This document shows, piece by piece, positions 1 through 6,917 of a stretch of 64,000 nucleotides of DNA. The notes below the pieces were generated by a model. It was not told the DNA's origin and did no database searches. It worked only from the letters and a program-made list of their open reading frames with translations. The stretch is from Streptomyces spiroverticillatus (GTDB lineage Bacteria > Actinomycetota > Actinomycetes > Streptomycetales > Streptomycetaceae): positions 2,784 to 66,783 of the forward strand of contig BMUX01000008.1 in assembly GCA_014650415.1 (NCBI GenBank), in the 5' to 3' direction. Position 1 is the first letter of the stretch, and each line of letters begins with the position of its first letter. The position numbers and the translations under genes are program-made.

Positions 1-1152
1 CCCGCCGCGCCCACCGAGCCCGCCGCGAGCCCCCGCACCGTCCTCGTCATCGGCGGCGGCACAGCCGGGTGCGCGCTCGCCGTGCTGCTGCGCAGATCCG
101 GGATCGCCGTCGACCTGGTCGAAATACAGCCGGACGGGAACGCCACCACCGGTTCCGGGATCACCCTCCAGGGCAACGCCCTGCGCGTCCTGCGCGAGGT
201 GGGCGTCTGGGAACAGGTGAGCGCGCAGGGCTGCGGCACCGACGGCGTCACCGTCGCCGCCCCCGACGGCACCCCGATCTTCACCCAGCAGGACATGCGC
301 TCGGGCGGCGACGACCTCCCCGCCACCCTCGGCATGCGCCGTCCCGCGCTCCAGCAGATCCTCATGGACGCCGTGCGGGAAGCGGGAGTGGCCGTCCAAC
401 TGGGCTGCTCCGTAGAGAAGTTGCTCCAGGACGACACCGGAGTCGACGTGACCTTCACCGACGGCACGACCGGCCGCTACGACCTGGTGGCGGCCGCCGA
501 CGGACTCCACTCCGCCACCCGCGAACTCATCGGCGTCCCCGACGTGCCCACTCCCACGGGCATGGCCGTCTGGCGCACCACCACCCCGCGCCCGGAGGGC
601 ATCGAGCGCACCCAACTGGCCTTCGGCGGAACGGCGTTCATCGCGGGCTTCTGCCCCACCGGCGACACCACCCTCTACGCCTACCTCGTCGAGAGGAACC
701 GCGACCGGGACTCCCTCGACCCCGCCTCGTACGCCGACGAGATGCGCGCCCTCGCCGAGGGCTACGGCGGCCACTGGGAGACGATCCGCACCGCGATCAC
801 CGACCCCGACCAGGTCAACTACACCTGGTTCCACCGGCACTTGATCGAGGGCGCCTGGCACCGGGGCCGGGTCGTGCTCGTCGGCGACGCGGTCCACGCC
901 TGCCCGCCCACCCTCGCGCAGGGCGCCGCGATGTCCCTGGAGGACGCGTACGTCCTGGCCGAGCTGCTCGGCGGATCGGACACCTGGGACGACGCCCTGC
1001 TGACCGCGTACCGGGACCGCCGGATGCCGAGGGTGCGGATGGTCGTGGACGCCTCGATCCAGCTCGGCCAGTGGCAGCTGGACGGAGTGCGGGACGCGGA
1101 CGTGCCGGGACTGATGGGCCGGACCATGACCGTACTCAAGGAACTGCCGTGA
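1..1152 (+). CDS. FAD-dependent monooxygenase (5' end outside window)
   Basis: The reading frame is open from base 1, so the start codon lies upstream. The first residues carry the dinucleotide-binding motif IGGGTAGC of class A flavoprotein hydroxylases. The middle has the NAD(P)H/FAD 'DG' motif (AAADGLHSATR) and the C-terminal third has the second FAD motif (VLVGDAVHACPPTLAQGAAM). These are the three signatures of the PHBH-like aromatic hydroxylase family, which uses FAD, NAD(P)H and O2 to hydroxylate small, often aromatic, substrates. About 384 residues are visible, close to full family length, so only a short N-terminus is missing. The substrate cannot be read from the sequence. Confidence 0.9.
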   Translation, partial: PAAPTEPAASPRTVLVIGGGTAGCALAVLLRRSGIAVDLVEIQPDGNATTGSGITLQGNALRVLREVGVWEQVSAQGCGTDGVTVAAPDGTPIFTQQDMRSGGDDLPATLGMRRPALQQILMDAVREAGVAVQLGCSVEKLLQDDTGVDVTFTDGTTGRYDLVAAADGLHSATRELIGVPDVPTPTGMAVWRTTTPRPEGIERTQLAFGGTAFIAGFCPTGDTTLYAYLVERNRDRDSLDPASYADEMRALAEGYGGHWETIRTAITDPDQVNYTWFHRHLIEGAWHRGRVVLVGDAVHACPPTLAQGAAMSLEDAYVLAELLGGSDTWDDALLTAYRDRRMPRVRMVVDASIQLGQWQLDGVRDADVPGLMGRTMTVLKELP

Positions 1153-1190
1153 GGTGTGGGGCTGCTGTGCCGCGGTAGGCCCGTGAGCCG

Positions 1191-1493
1191 TCAGACGGAC
1201 TGACTCCGGCGGCCGCACACGTGCGCGCAGCGGCGGGCCGCACCCTGGCGGGCGGTGCGCAGACGGTGCATCGTGGCGTGGCGGCGGCGTCTCCACTCCG
1301 TGCGGGGGAGGCCCGCGCGGGGGCCGCCGCCCGTCATCAGGGCGTTGACCGAGGAGTGGGGGTCGGCGCCCATTCCCTTGGCGACGAGGACCCCGACCAG
1401 CAGCGGGACGAGCGCGACCGCGAGTGCCGAACCGGCGACGGTCACGTGGCGCAGGTGAGTGCGGTGCGCGGCGGGTGCGGTTGTTGAGGTCAT
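1191..1493 (-). CDS. small single-pass membrane protein
   Basis: This 100-residue protein has one convincing hydrophobic helix near residues 17-40 (VTVAGSALAVALVPLLVGVL) preceded by basic residues, as in an N-in membrane anchor. The C-terminal 40 residues are very arginine-rich and have less gene-like composition, so the true end or frame there is less certain. I do not recognise a family. Two 17-bp direct repeats 22 bp apart lie just upstream (1535-1573). Confidence 0.5.
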   Translation of the reverse strand: MTSTTAPAAHRTHLRHVTVAGSALAVALVPLLVGVLVAKGMGADPHSSVNALMTGGGPRAGLPRTEWRRRRHATMHRLRTARQGAARRCAHVCGRRSQSV

Positions 1494-1534
1494 GACCGTA
1501 TTCCACCGGCGGGGGCGGCGCGGGGGATCGGTGC

Positions 1535-1573
1535 GGGTACTCAGGTGAGGGGGACGGGGTACTCAGATGAGGG
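1535..1573. promoter_or_regulatory. pair of 17-bp direct repeats, 22-bp period
   Basis: GGGTACTCAGGTGAGGG (1535-1551) recurs as GGGTACTCAGATGAGGG (1557-1573) with one mismatch. The 22-bp period places both copies on the same DNA face, as for a dimeric or tandem activator or response regulator. The pair begins 42 bp upstream of the ATG of the membrane-protein gene at 1493. Confidence 0.5.
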
Positions 1574-1639
1574 CGGGGCCGGAGTCGGGTGCGGCCGGGG
1601 TGGAAACGGCCGGGCCGGGAACGATCGGGCGCACCCGGA

Positions 1640-2179
1640 TCAGATGCGGTCGGGCGCATCCGGGGTGTCCAGTCGGGCGAGCCAGGCCGTGAGGGTCCGC
1701 TCCAGGTCCTGCGCCTCGGCGGCGTCCAGCAGGTCCAGCAGGCGGCGTTCGTTGCGCATGTGGTCGGTGAAGGCGCGGTCGATCAGGTCGCGGCCCTGCG
1801 GGGTGAGGGCCACGATCCGGCCGCGCCGGTCGACGGTCGAGTCGCGGCGGACGACCAGGCCCGCGCGCTCCAGGCGGTCAAGGCGTTTGGTCATCGCGCC
1901 GGTCGTGACCATGGTGTGCTCGGCGAGTTCGCGCGGCGCCCGCTCGAAGGGCTCACCGGCCCGGCGCAGCGCGCACAGGACGTCGAACTCGCCCTCGTGC
2001 AGACCGTGTTGGTCGTACACGCGGTACAGCTCCTGGGTGAGCCGGTCGGCGAGCCGGTGCAGGCGTCCGATCACGCCCTGCGGGGTCACGTCCAGGTCGG
2101 GCCGCTCGCGCCGCCACTCGGCCTGGATGCGGGCGACGTGGTCCGGTGGAAGGCGGTCCGGGGCGGAAGGCGTATTCAT
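1640..2179 (-). CDS. MarR family transcriptional regulator
   Basis: This is a 179-residue winged-helix regulator starting MNTPSAPDRL. The central region has the MarR pattern (EFDVLCALRRAG, then TTGAMTKRLDRLERAGLV as recognition helix and DRRGRIVALTPQGRDLI as the wing), flanked by dimerisation helices. It is divergent from an EamA exporter gene, with only 39 bp between the start codons. A 12-bp perfect palindrome lies in that gap, so it probably represses itself and the transporter until a small ligand binds. Confidence 0.92.
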   Translation of the reverse strand: MNTPSAPDRLPPDHVARIQAEWRRERPDLDVTPQGVIGRLHRLADRLTQELYRVYDQHGLHEGEFDVLCALRRAGEPFERAPRELAEHTMVTTGAMTKRLDRLERAGLVVRRDSTVDRRGRIVALTPQGRDLIDRAFTDHMRNERRLLDLLDAAEAQDLERTLTAWLARLDTPDAPDRI

Positions 2180-2193
2180 GTGTTCCACAATAA

Positions 2194-2205
2194 CTTCCCG
2201 GGAAG
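2194..2205. promoter_or_regulatory. candidate MarR operator palindrome
   Basis: CTTCCCGGGAAG is a perfect 12-bp palindrome inside the 39-bp gap between the divergent MarR (2179) and EamA (2219) genes. Its position would let one dimer block both promoters. Confidence 0.65.
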
Positions 2206-2218
2206 CTACATTGGGTCC

Positions 2219-3232
2219 ATGGAAGCCAATCTGCGCGGGGTGGCGCTGACGGCGGTCGCACCGGTCGCCTGGGGGACCAACTACTACGTCACGCACGAGT
2301 ACCTCCCCGCCGACCACCCCCTCTACGGAGCCGCCCTGCGCGCCCTCCCCGCCGGGCTCGTCCTCCTGCTCCTGTGCCGGAAGCTGCCGCGCGGGGCGTG
2401 GTGGTGGCGGTCGGCCGGGCTGGGGCTGCTCAACGTGAGCGTGTTCTTCGTCCTCGTGTACGTCGCCTCCCAGCTCCTGCCGACGAGCGTCGCCTCGACC
2501 GTCATGGCGGTGGCCCCGCTGGCGATGATGCTCATGGCCTGGCCGCTGGTGGCGGAGCGGCCCGCGCTGCTCCACCTGGCGGGGGCCGTGCTCGGGCTGG
2601 CCGGTGTCTGCCTGATGCTGCTCACCGGGGCGGAACGGGTGAGCCTGCCCGGGGTCCTCGCCTCCGCCGTCGCGATGGTGGTGTCGTCCTTCGGGTACAT
2701 CCTGGCCAAGCGCTGGAACGACGGTACGGACGTCCTCGCCTCGACGGCCTGGCAGCTCGTCGCCGGAGGGCTCCTGCTGCTCCCGGCCGCCGTGCTGGTG
2801 GAGGGCCGGCCGCCCGCGCTCTCCGCCGCCGCGCTGTGGGCGTTCGCGTACGTCACCCTGGTGGCGACCGCGCTGGCCTTCACCGCGTGGTTCGCCGGGC
2901 TGCGTCAACTGCCCGCAGGGACCGTGGGGTTGATCGGGCTGCTCAACCCCGTCACCGGTGTCCTGCTCGGCACGGCGCTGGCCGCCGAGTCGCTGACCTT
3001 GCAGCAACTGGGCGGCCTGGCGCTGGTGTTGACCGGCGTCGTGCTCGGCCGACCGAAACCCCCGGCCTGGTTCAGGCGTGCTGGAGGGCCGCCGCGTCCG
3101 GGCGCAGGGCGCGCAGCCGGGTGGTGGCGTGCCACAGGCAGTACACGGCTGCGGTCCCGAGCACGCCCCGGACGATGTTCCACAGCACCCAGGGATCCTC
3201 GAAGCGCTCCCGCACGGACGCCGGATCACTGA
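2219..3232 (+). CDS. EamA (DMT superfamily) transporter
   Basis: The 337-residue inner-membrane protein has about ten hydrophobic helices and the two EamA repeats typical of drug/metabolite exporters, such as VAWGTNYYVTHEYLP at the N-terminus and GLIGLLNPVTGVLLGTALAAE in the second half. The ATG at 2219 is chosen because EamA homology begins there and the MarR gene diverges just upstream. The last 45 or so residues are non-hydrophobic and Arg/Pro/Gly-rich, and are read antisense through the 3' end of the next gene (3072-3232). A typical EamA protein would end near position 3070, so the tail may come from loss of the original stop. Confidence 0.88.
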   Translation: MEANLRGVALTAVAPVAWGTNYYVTHEYLPADHPLYGAALRALPAGLVLLLLCRKLPRGAWWWRSAGLGLLNVSVFFVLVYVASQLLPTSVASTVMAVAPLAMMLMAWPLVAERPALLHLAGAVLGLAGVCLMLLTGAERVSLPGVLASAVAMVVSSFGYILAKRWNDGTDVLASTAWQLVAGGLLLLPAAVLVEGRPPALSAAALWAFAYVTLVATALAFTAWFAGLRQLPAGTVGLIGLLNPVTGVLLGTALAAESLTLQQLGGLALVLTGVVLGRPKPPAWFRRAGGPPRPGAGRAAGWWRATGSTRLRSRARPGRCSTAPRDPRSAPARTPDH

Positions 3233-3596
3233 TCCGGGCCGGGGCCCCGGCGGCGGCCAGCTCGTTGTTGAGGGGCACGTTCGCCGCCGAGGTCACGGCG
3301 ATCACCAGGACGTACAGCACGAGCGCGGCAACCACCCACCGGGCGGCGGGAGTTCGCCGCTGCTGCCAGGCGGACACCGCGATCAGGATCAGCGCACCGA
3401 AGAGCCCGGCGAAGAACACCGGGTTCTCGATCACCACGTTGATGTTCTGCATCACCTCGATGTAGACCCGGTCCTCGGAGCGGGCCAGGGCGGGCATCAC
3501 CCCGCAGGCGAAGGCGTACCAGACGCCCGCCACCAGTCCGGCGGTCACCGTCGCCGCTCCGAGAACCGTCTTGTGTGCCGTGTGCTTCGTCGTCAT
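3072..3596 (-). CDS. DUF1772 (anthrone oxygenase-like) membrane protein
   Basis: The 174-residue protein has four predicted membrane helices and the DUF1772 layout: an early AGLVAGVWYAFACGVMPAL helix, a conserved Asn-containing stretch (SAANVPLNNEL) and a late WNIVRGVLGTAAVYC helix. The family includes fungal anthrone oxygenases, but most bacterial members have no known substrate. No clear Shine-Dalgarno sequence precedes the ATG. The gene converges on and overlaps the extended EamA gene. A strong inverted repeat sits just upstream (3625-3661). Confidence 0.85.
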   Translation of the reverse strand: MTTKHTAHKTVLGAATVTAGLVAGVWYAFACGVMPALARSEDRVYIEVMQNINVVIENPVFFAGLFGALILIAVSAWQQRRTPAARWVVAALVLYVLVIAVTSAANVPLNNELAAAGAPARISDPASVRERFEDPWVLWNIVRGVLGTAAVYCLWHATTRLRALRPDAAALQHA

Positions 3597-3624
3597 GAGG
3601 GACAGTCAACTGCCTTGCGACGCA

Positions 3625-3661
3625 CGGGAACATGCGTGAGAGGCGCAGGCGCATGTTCCCG
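3625..3661. repeat. 12-bp perfect inverted repeat (terminator or operator)
   Basis: CGGGAACATGCG (3625-3636) is matched exactly by CGCATGTTCCCG (3650-3661) around a 13-nt loop. It lies between the stop of the thioredoxin-fold gene (3683) and the start of the DUF1772 gene (3596), both on the minus strand. It could terminate the first or regulate the second. No T-run follows the stem. Confidence 0.55.
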
Positions 3662-3682
3662 CGTCCACACTCCGCACGAAGG

Positions 3683-4108
3683 TCAGGAGACCTGTTCCGA
3701 CAGCGGGCCCGTCAGGTCGTCCAGGATGTCCGCCGTGTGGTTGCTGACCAGCCGGCCGCTCCACCGGTCGACCAGCGCGGGCACGGCCGGGGCGCCCGTG
3801 AAGGGGTGCACGGTCGCCTCGTACGCGCTGAGCAGCGCCGCGTGAGCCTCGGGGGCGTCGGCGGGGCGCTCCGGGACGGTGGTGACGTACACCGAACCCT
3901 TCAGCCCGAGCAGGGCGACGGCGCTCAGCAGGGCCCGCGACTCGGGGCACCCCTCGGTCAGGAACAGTTCGTAGCGGTGCGGCGCCGGATAGAAGCCCCC
4001 GGCGCGGTCGACGCCGATCCGGCCGCGCACCAGCGGCGTGGGCGTGTCGGCGGAACAGGGGATGCGGGGCGTACAGGGAAGGGAGCTGCGGGCAGTGGTC
4101 TCGGGCAT
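3683..4108 (-). CDS. solo thioredoxin-fold domain related to glutathionyl-hydroquinone reductase
   Basis: The 141-residue protein aligns by eye with the N-terminal half of YqjG/ECM4-type glutathionyl-hydroquinone reductases. RYELFLTEGCPESRALL parallels their RY..Y..ACPWAHR active-site segment, keeping the Cys, and VPALVDRWSGRLVSNHTADIL parallels the VPVLWD..TG.IVSNES.EI motif. The GST-like helical domain (about 180 residues in the family) is absent. The ATG at 4108 has a GGAGAG Shine-Dalgarno. A leader peptide of the RRLHIDLQRVSSA type lies 78 bp upstream. Streptomyces use mycothiol rather than glutathione, so the thiol partner is probably different. Confidence 0.65.
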   Translation of the reverse strand: MPETTARSSLPCTPRIPCSADTPTPLVRGRIGVDRAGGFYPAPHRYELFLTEGCPESRALLSAVALLGLKGSVYVTTVPERPADAPEAHAALLSAYEATVHPFTGAPAVPALVDRWSGRLVSNHTADILDDLTGPLSEQVS

Positions 4109-4186
4109 GACTCTCCTCGGGGGCACACGTGTCCCCCTGTTTCGTCGCGTGTCGGACATATGAACTCTCGAACCCGCCCGAGAGCA

Positions 4187-4252
4187 CTAATACGCGCTGG
4201 AGACCCGCTGAAGGTCGATGTGCAGTCGCCTTGTCAGGCCGTTCCAGGGCAT
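4187..4252 (-). CDS. leader peptide upstream of the thioredoxin-fold gene
   Basis: This 21-residue ORF (MPWNGLTRRLHIDLQRVSSAY) has the conserved (R)RLHIDLxRVSSA motif of the short Streptomyces 'putative leader peptides' that often precede sulfur-metabolism genes. It lies on the same strand as the thioredoxin-fold gene and ends 78 bp before it. A purine-rich GGTGG precedes its ATG. It faces away from a second leader peptide of the same class (4582-4731). Confidence 0.65.
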   Translation of the reverse strand: MPWNGLTRRLHIDLQRVSSAY

Positions 4253-4513
4253 GTCCACCGGTCCCACCTCCGGGTCCGCGCGACGCGGGACCACGCTTGC
4301 CCCGCCGCACCGGCGGAACCCGGTCGTCACCCGGGGCACCCCGTCGCGGCGGAAGGGTTGCCTGCCAGCGGGCCGGGGCCGATGACCGCCGGGAGGGGTG
4401 CTCGCAACCCGCCCGGAAGCGCTGACAATCGTGACCGTCCCGGCCAGTCTCCGGGCCCCTCCGAAGCCCGTCAAGGAGGCCGCTTCGGCCATCTCACGTG
4501 CTGGGCGGCGCCG
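4253..4513. other. divergent control region between two leader peptides
   Basis: No convincing gene is present here. The segment separates the two divergent leader-peptide transcripts and must hold the minus-strand promoter and any shared regulatory sites. I could not assign a clear minus-strand -10/-35 pair. Confidence 0.5.
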
Positions 4514-4543
4514 TTGACATTCGAATCCGGCCGTGGCTAAGTT
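4514..4543 (+). promoter_or_regulatory. promoter of the sulfur-salvage operon
   Basis: A consensus -35 TTGACA (4514-4519) is followed after 18 bp by TAAGTT (4538-4543). The predicted start near 4550 lies just before the leader peptide and about 470 bp before the permease gene, giving a long 5' leader. Confidence 0.6.
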
Positions 4544-4581
4544 GCGGCGCATCGGCGGAAGCGAAGCCCCTCGGGGGCGGA

Positions 4582-4731
4582 ATGGTGACGGTGGGCGAGA
4601 TGGACGCAGCTGAGGGGTTGGCCGTATGGCGCTCCCACGGCCGTGTGCCGCTCTGCGCGGACCGCTCCGTCGACCTCCTGCGCGTCAACAGCGCACTGTG
4701 TACGGCCACGTGCCGCACCGCCGGTCACTGA
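4582..4731 (+). CDS. Cys-containing leader peptide of the ABC/monooxygenase operon
   Basis: The frame encodes about 49 residues ending DRSVDLLRVNSALC then TATCRTAGH. The RSVDLLRVNSALC core matches the conserved (H/S)VDLxRV(S/A/N)SA(I/L)C signature of Streptomyces leader peptides. The ATG at 4582 is preferred because it follows the predicted transcription start and a G-rich GGGGGCGGA; an in-frame ATG at 4600 is possible. Three Cys codons, two close to the stop, suggest translation-coupled sensing of cysteine supply for the downstream transporter. This mechanism is inferred, not shown. Confidence 0.6.
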   Translation: MVTVGEMDAAEGLAVWRSHGRVPLCADRSVDLLRVNSALCTATCRTAGH

Positions 4732-5016
4732 GCCCTGTCCTCGGCTGACGTCGTCGGCCGACGCCCCTTTGCGGGCGGGCTTGTGACGCGTCGTCAGGTC
4801 AGCTGAAAGCGACATTCCTCGCGTACTCCGTGCCCGTCCGTCGGACGGCCGCACCTTCCGACGTCGCCGCCCTCGCGGTCGTACGTCCCCCTCCTCCCCG
4901 TCCCCGCCCCCGTACGCCCCCGCACGCCGGGACCCGTCGCGCCGCACCCGGCCCGACGGCGGCCCGCCTGCGGTACCGCGTGCGCGGTGCGGGGTCCGAA
5001 TCCGCTGGAGCCCTCC
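4732..5016 (+). other. 5' leader between leader peptide and permease
   Basis: These 285 bp contain no convincing gene. They include a perfect 12-bp palindrome CGTCGGCCGACG (4752-4763) and a G/C-rich GCCC...GGGC element just after it. These could form alternative RNA structures in an attenuator, but I cannot assign a classical terminator or a known riboswitch. Confidence 0.4.
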
Positions 5017-6063
5017 ATGAGTGACTCTCCCGGTGTCGCCGTGTCCTCCGGCACGGCAGCGACCGCCGAGACGATCCCCCGTCCCGAACCGGCCGCGTCC
5101 GCGCCACCACCTCCCGAACTCCCGAAGAAGGCGTCGGCCTCCGCAACGCCCCCGAAGGCGCAGCGCGTGCTGCCGCTGCGGCGGCCCGGCCGCTGGATCG
5201 CCACCGCGATCGTCCTCGTCCTCGCGGCCCAGTTCGTCCACGGCCTGATCACCAACCCCTTCTACCAGTGGGACCGCTTCCAGTACTGGTTCCTGCGCCC
5301 CACCATCCTCGACGGGCTGCTCATCACCCTCGAAGTCACCGTCTACAGCGCGGTGTTGGGCCTCCTCGGCGGCATCGTGCTCGCCGTCGCCCGGCTCTCC
5401 GACAGCCCCGTCCTGCGCACCGTCAGCTGGGTGTACACCTGGCTGTTCCGGTCGGTGCCGCTGATCGTCGTCCTGCTCTTCCTCTACAACTTCAGCGCGC
5501 TGTACCAGACGCTCAGCCTGGGCATCCCGTTCGGCCCCGCCTTCTTCACCTTCGACGAGAACCGGCTCGCCACCGACATGGTCGTCGCCGTCGTCGGCCT
5601 CAGCCTCAACGAGGCGGCGTACGCGGCCGAAGTGGTGCGCGGCGGGCTGCTCTCCGTCGACCAGGGCCAGCACGAGGCGGCCTCCGCGCTCGGCCTGCCC
5701 AAGCGCTACCAGTTCGCCCGGATCGTCTTCCCGCAGGCCCTGCGCTCCATCGTGCCGAACTACGTCAACCAGCTGATCGGCCTGGTCAAGGCCACCTCAC
5801 TGGTCTTCTACGTCTCGCTGCTCGACCTGTTCGGCTCGGTGCAGAGCATGGGCAGCACCTACCCCGGCGACATCGTGCCGCTGCTCCTGGTCGCCACCAC
5901 CTGGTACCTGATCCTCACCAGCGTCGTCTCCGTCGTCCAGTTCTACGTCGAACGCCACTACTCGCGCGGCGCCCTGCGCACCCTGCCGCCGACCCCGCTC
6001 CAGAAGGTGCGGACCGGCCTGAGCGAACTGCGGGCCCGGGCCCGGAGGGAGACCGCGAAATGA
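5017..6063 (+). CDS. amino acid ABC transporter permease
   Basis: The 348-residue permease has an N-terminal Pro/Ala-rich cytoplasmic tail, then hydrophobic helices with the HisMQ/PAAT features: the FRSVPLIVVLLFLYNF segment and the EAA loop (DQGQHEAASALGLPKRYQFARIVFPQALR) that contacts the ATPase. The ATG at 5017 has GGAG seven bases upstream. It is probably used as a homodimer, since only one permease gene is present. Its stop overlaps the ATPase start in ATGA. Context points to uptake of cystine or S-substituted cysteines. Confidence 0.93.
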   Translation: MSDSPGVAVSSGTAATAETIPRPEPAASAPPPPELPKKASASATPPKAQRVLPLRRPGRWIATAIVLVLAAQFVHGLITNPFYQWDRFQYWFLRPTILDGLLITLEVTVYSAVLGLLGGIVLAVARLSDSPVLRTVSWVYTWLFRSVPLIVVLLFLYNFSALYQTLSLGIPFGPAFFTFDENRLATDMVVAVVGLSLNEAAYAAEVVRGGLLSVDQGQHEAASALGLPKRYQFARIVFPQALRSIVPNYVNQLIGLVKATSLVFYVSLLDLFGSVQSMGSTYPGDIVPLLLVATTWYLILTSVVSVVQFYVERHYSRGALRTLPPTPLQKVRTGLSELRARARRETAK

Positions 6064-6848
6064 CCACGGCCGAAGCAGTCGACGTACGTCCCGCCGCCGT
6101 CGAAGTGCACGCAGTGCACAAGTGGTTCGGCGCCCAACACGTCCTGGACGGAGTGGAGTTGACCGTACGGCCGGGAGAGGTGACGGTCGTCCTCGGGCCC
6201 TCAGGATCGGGGAAGTCCACGCTGCTGCGGGTGATCAACCACCTGGAGAAGCCCGAGGCCGGGCACGTCAGCCTCAACGGCGAACCCATCGGGGTGCGCC
6301 GGCACGGCGAACGGCTCAAGGAACTGAGCGAGCGCGCCATCCTCGCCCAGCGCGGCCGCATCGGCTTCGTCTTCCAGAACTTCAACCTCTTCCCGCACCT
6401 GAGCGTCCTCGACAACGTCGCCGCGGCCCCCGTCGCCACCGGGAAGCTCACCAAGCCCGAGGCGCAGGCACTCGCCCGCGACCTGCTCGGCCGGGTGGGG
6501 CTCGCCGACAAGGCGGACGCGTATCCGCGCCAGCTCTCCGGCGGACAGCAGCAGCGGGTCGCCATCGCCCGTGCGCTCGCCCTGCGCCCCGGCGTGATCC
6601 TCTTCGACGAACCGACCTCCGCACTCGACCCGGAACTGGTCGGGGAGGTGCTGGCGGTCATCAAGGACCTCGCGCGCAGCGGCACCACGCTCGTCATCGT
6701 CACCCATGAGATCGGCTTCGCCCGCGAGATCGCCGACCGGGTGGTCTTCATGGACGAGGGCCGCATCGTCGAACAGGGCCCGCCCGCCCAGGTGTTGGAC
6801 CACCCGGAGCACGACCGGACCAGGGACTTCCTGAGCAAGGTGCTCTGA
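6060..6848 (+). CDS. amino acid ABC transporter ATP-binding protein
   Basis: This 262-residue ATPase has Walker A GPSGSGKST, Q-loop FVFQNFNLFPHL, signature LSGGQQQRVAIARAL, Walker B VILFDEPTSALD and H-loop IVTHE, all intact. It is of the GlnQ/HisP polar amino acid class. A short insert (RHGERLKELSERAILAQR) between Walker A and the Q-loop is common in cystine/glutamine importers. It is translationally coupled to the permease by a 4-bp overlap. Confidence 0.95.
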   Translation: MTTAEAVDVRPAAVEVHAVHKWFGAQHVLDGVELTVRPGEVTVVLGPSGSGKSTLLRVINHLEKPEAGHVSLNGEPIGVRRHGERLKELSERAILAQRGRIGFVFQNFNLFPHLSVLDNVAAAPVATGKLTKPEAQALARDLLGRVGLADKADAYPRQLSGGQQQRVAIARALALRPGVILFDEPTSALDPELVGEVLAVIKDLARSGTTLVIVTHEIGFAREIADRVVFMDEGRIVEQGPPAQVLDHPEHDRTRDFLSKVL

Positions 6849-6917
6849 GGTTCCCGCCTCTCTCCTTCCTTCCTTCCTTCTTGTACGTCCCGCCACACGA
6901 CCCCGACAAGGACAGCC

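Noticed and set aside
4498..4581. Upstream extension of the leader-peptide frame to an ATG at 4498
   Set aside because: The -35/-10 promoter at 4514-4543 lies inside this extension, so the transcript would not include that start.
4732..5016. Possible S-box, cobalamin or other known riboswitch before the permease gene
   Set aside because: I found only short palindromes. None of the conserved core sequences of those riboswitches is visible.
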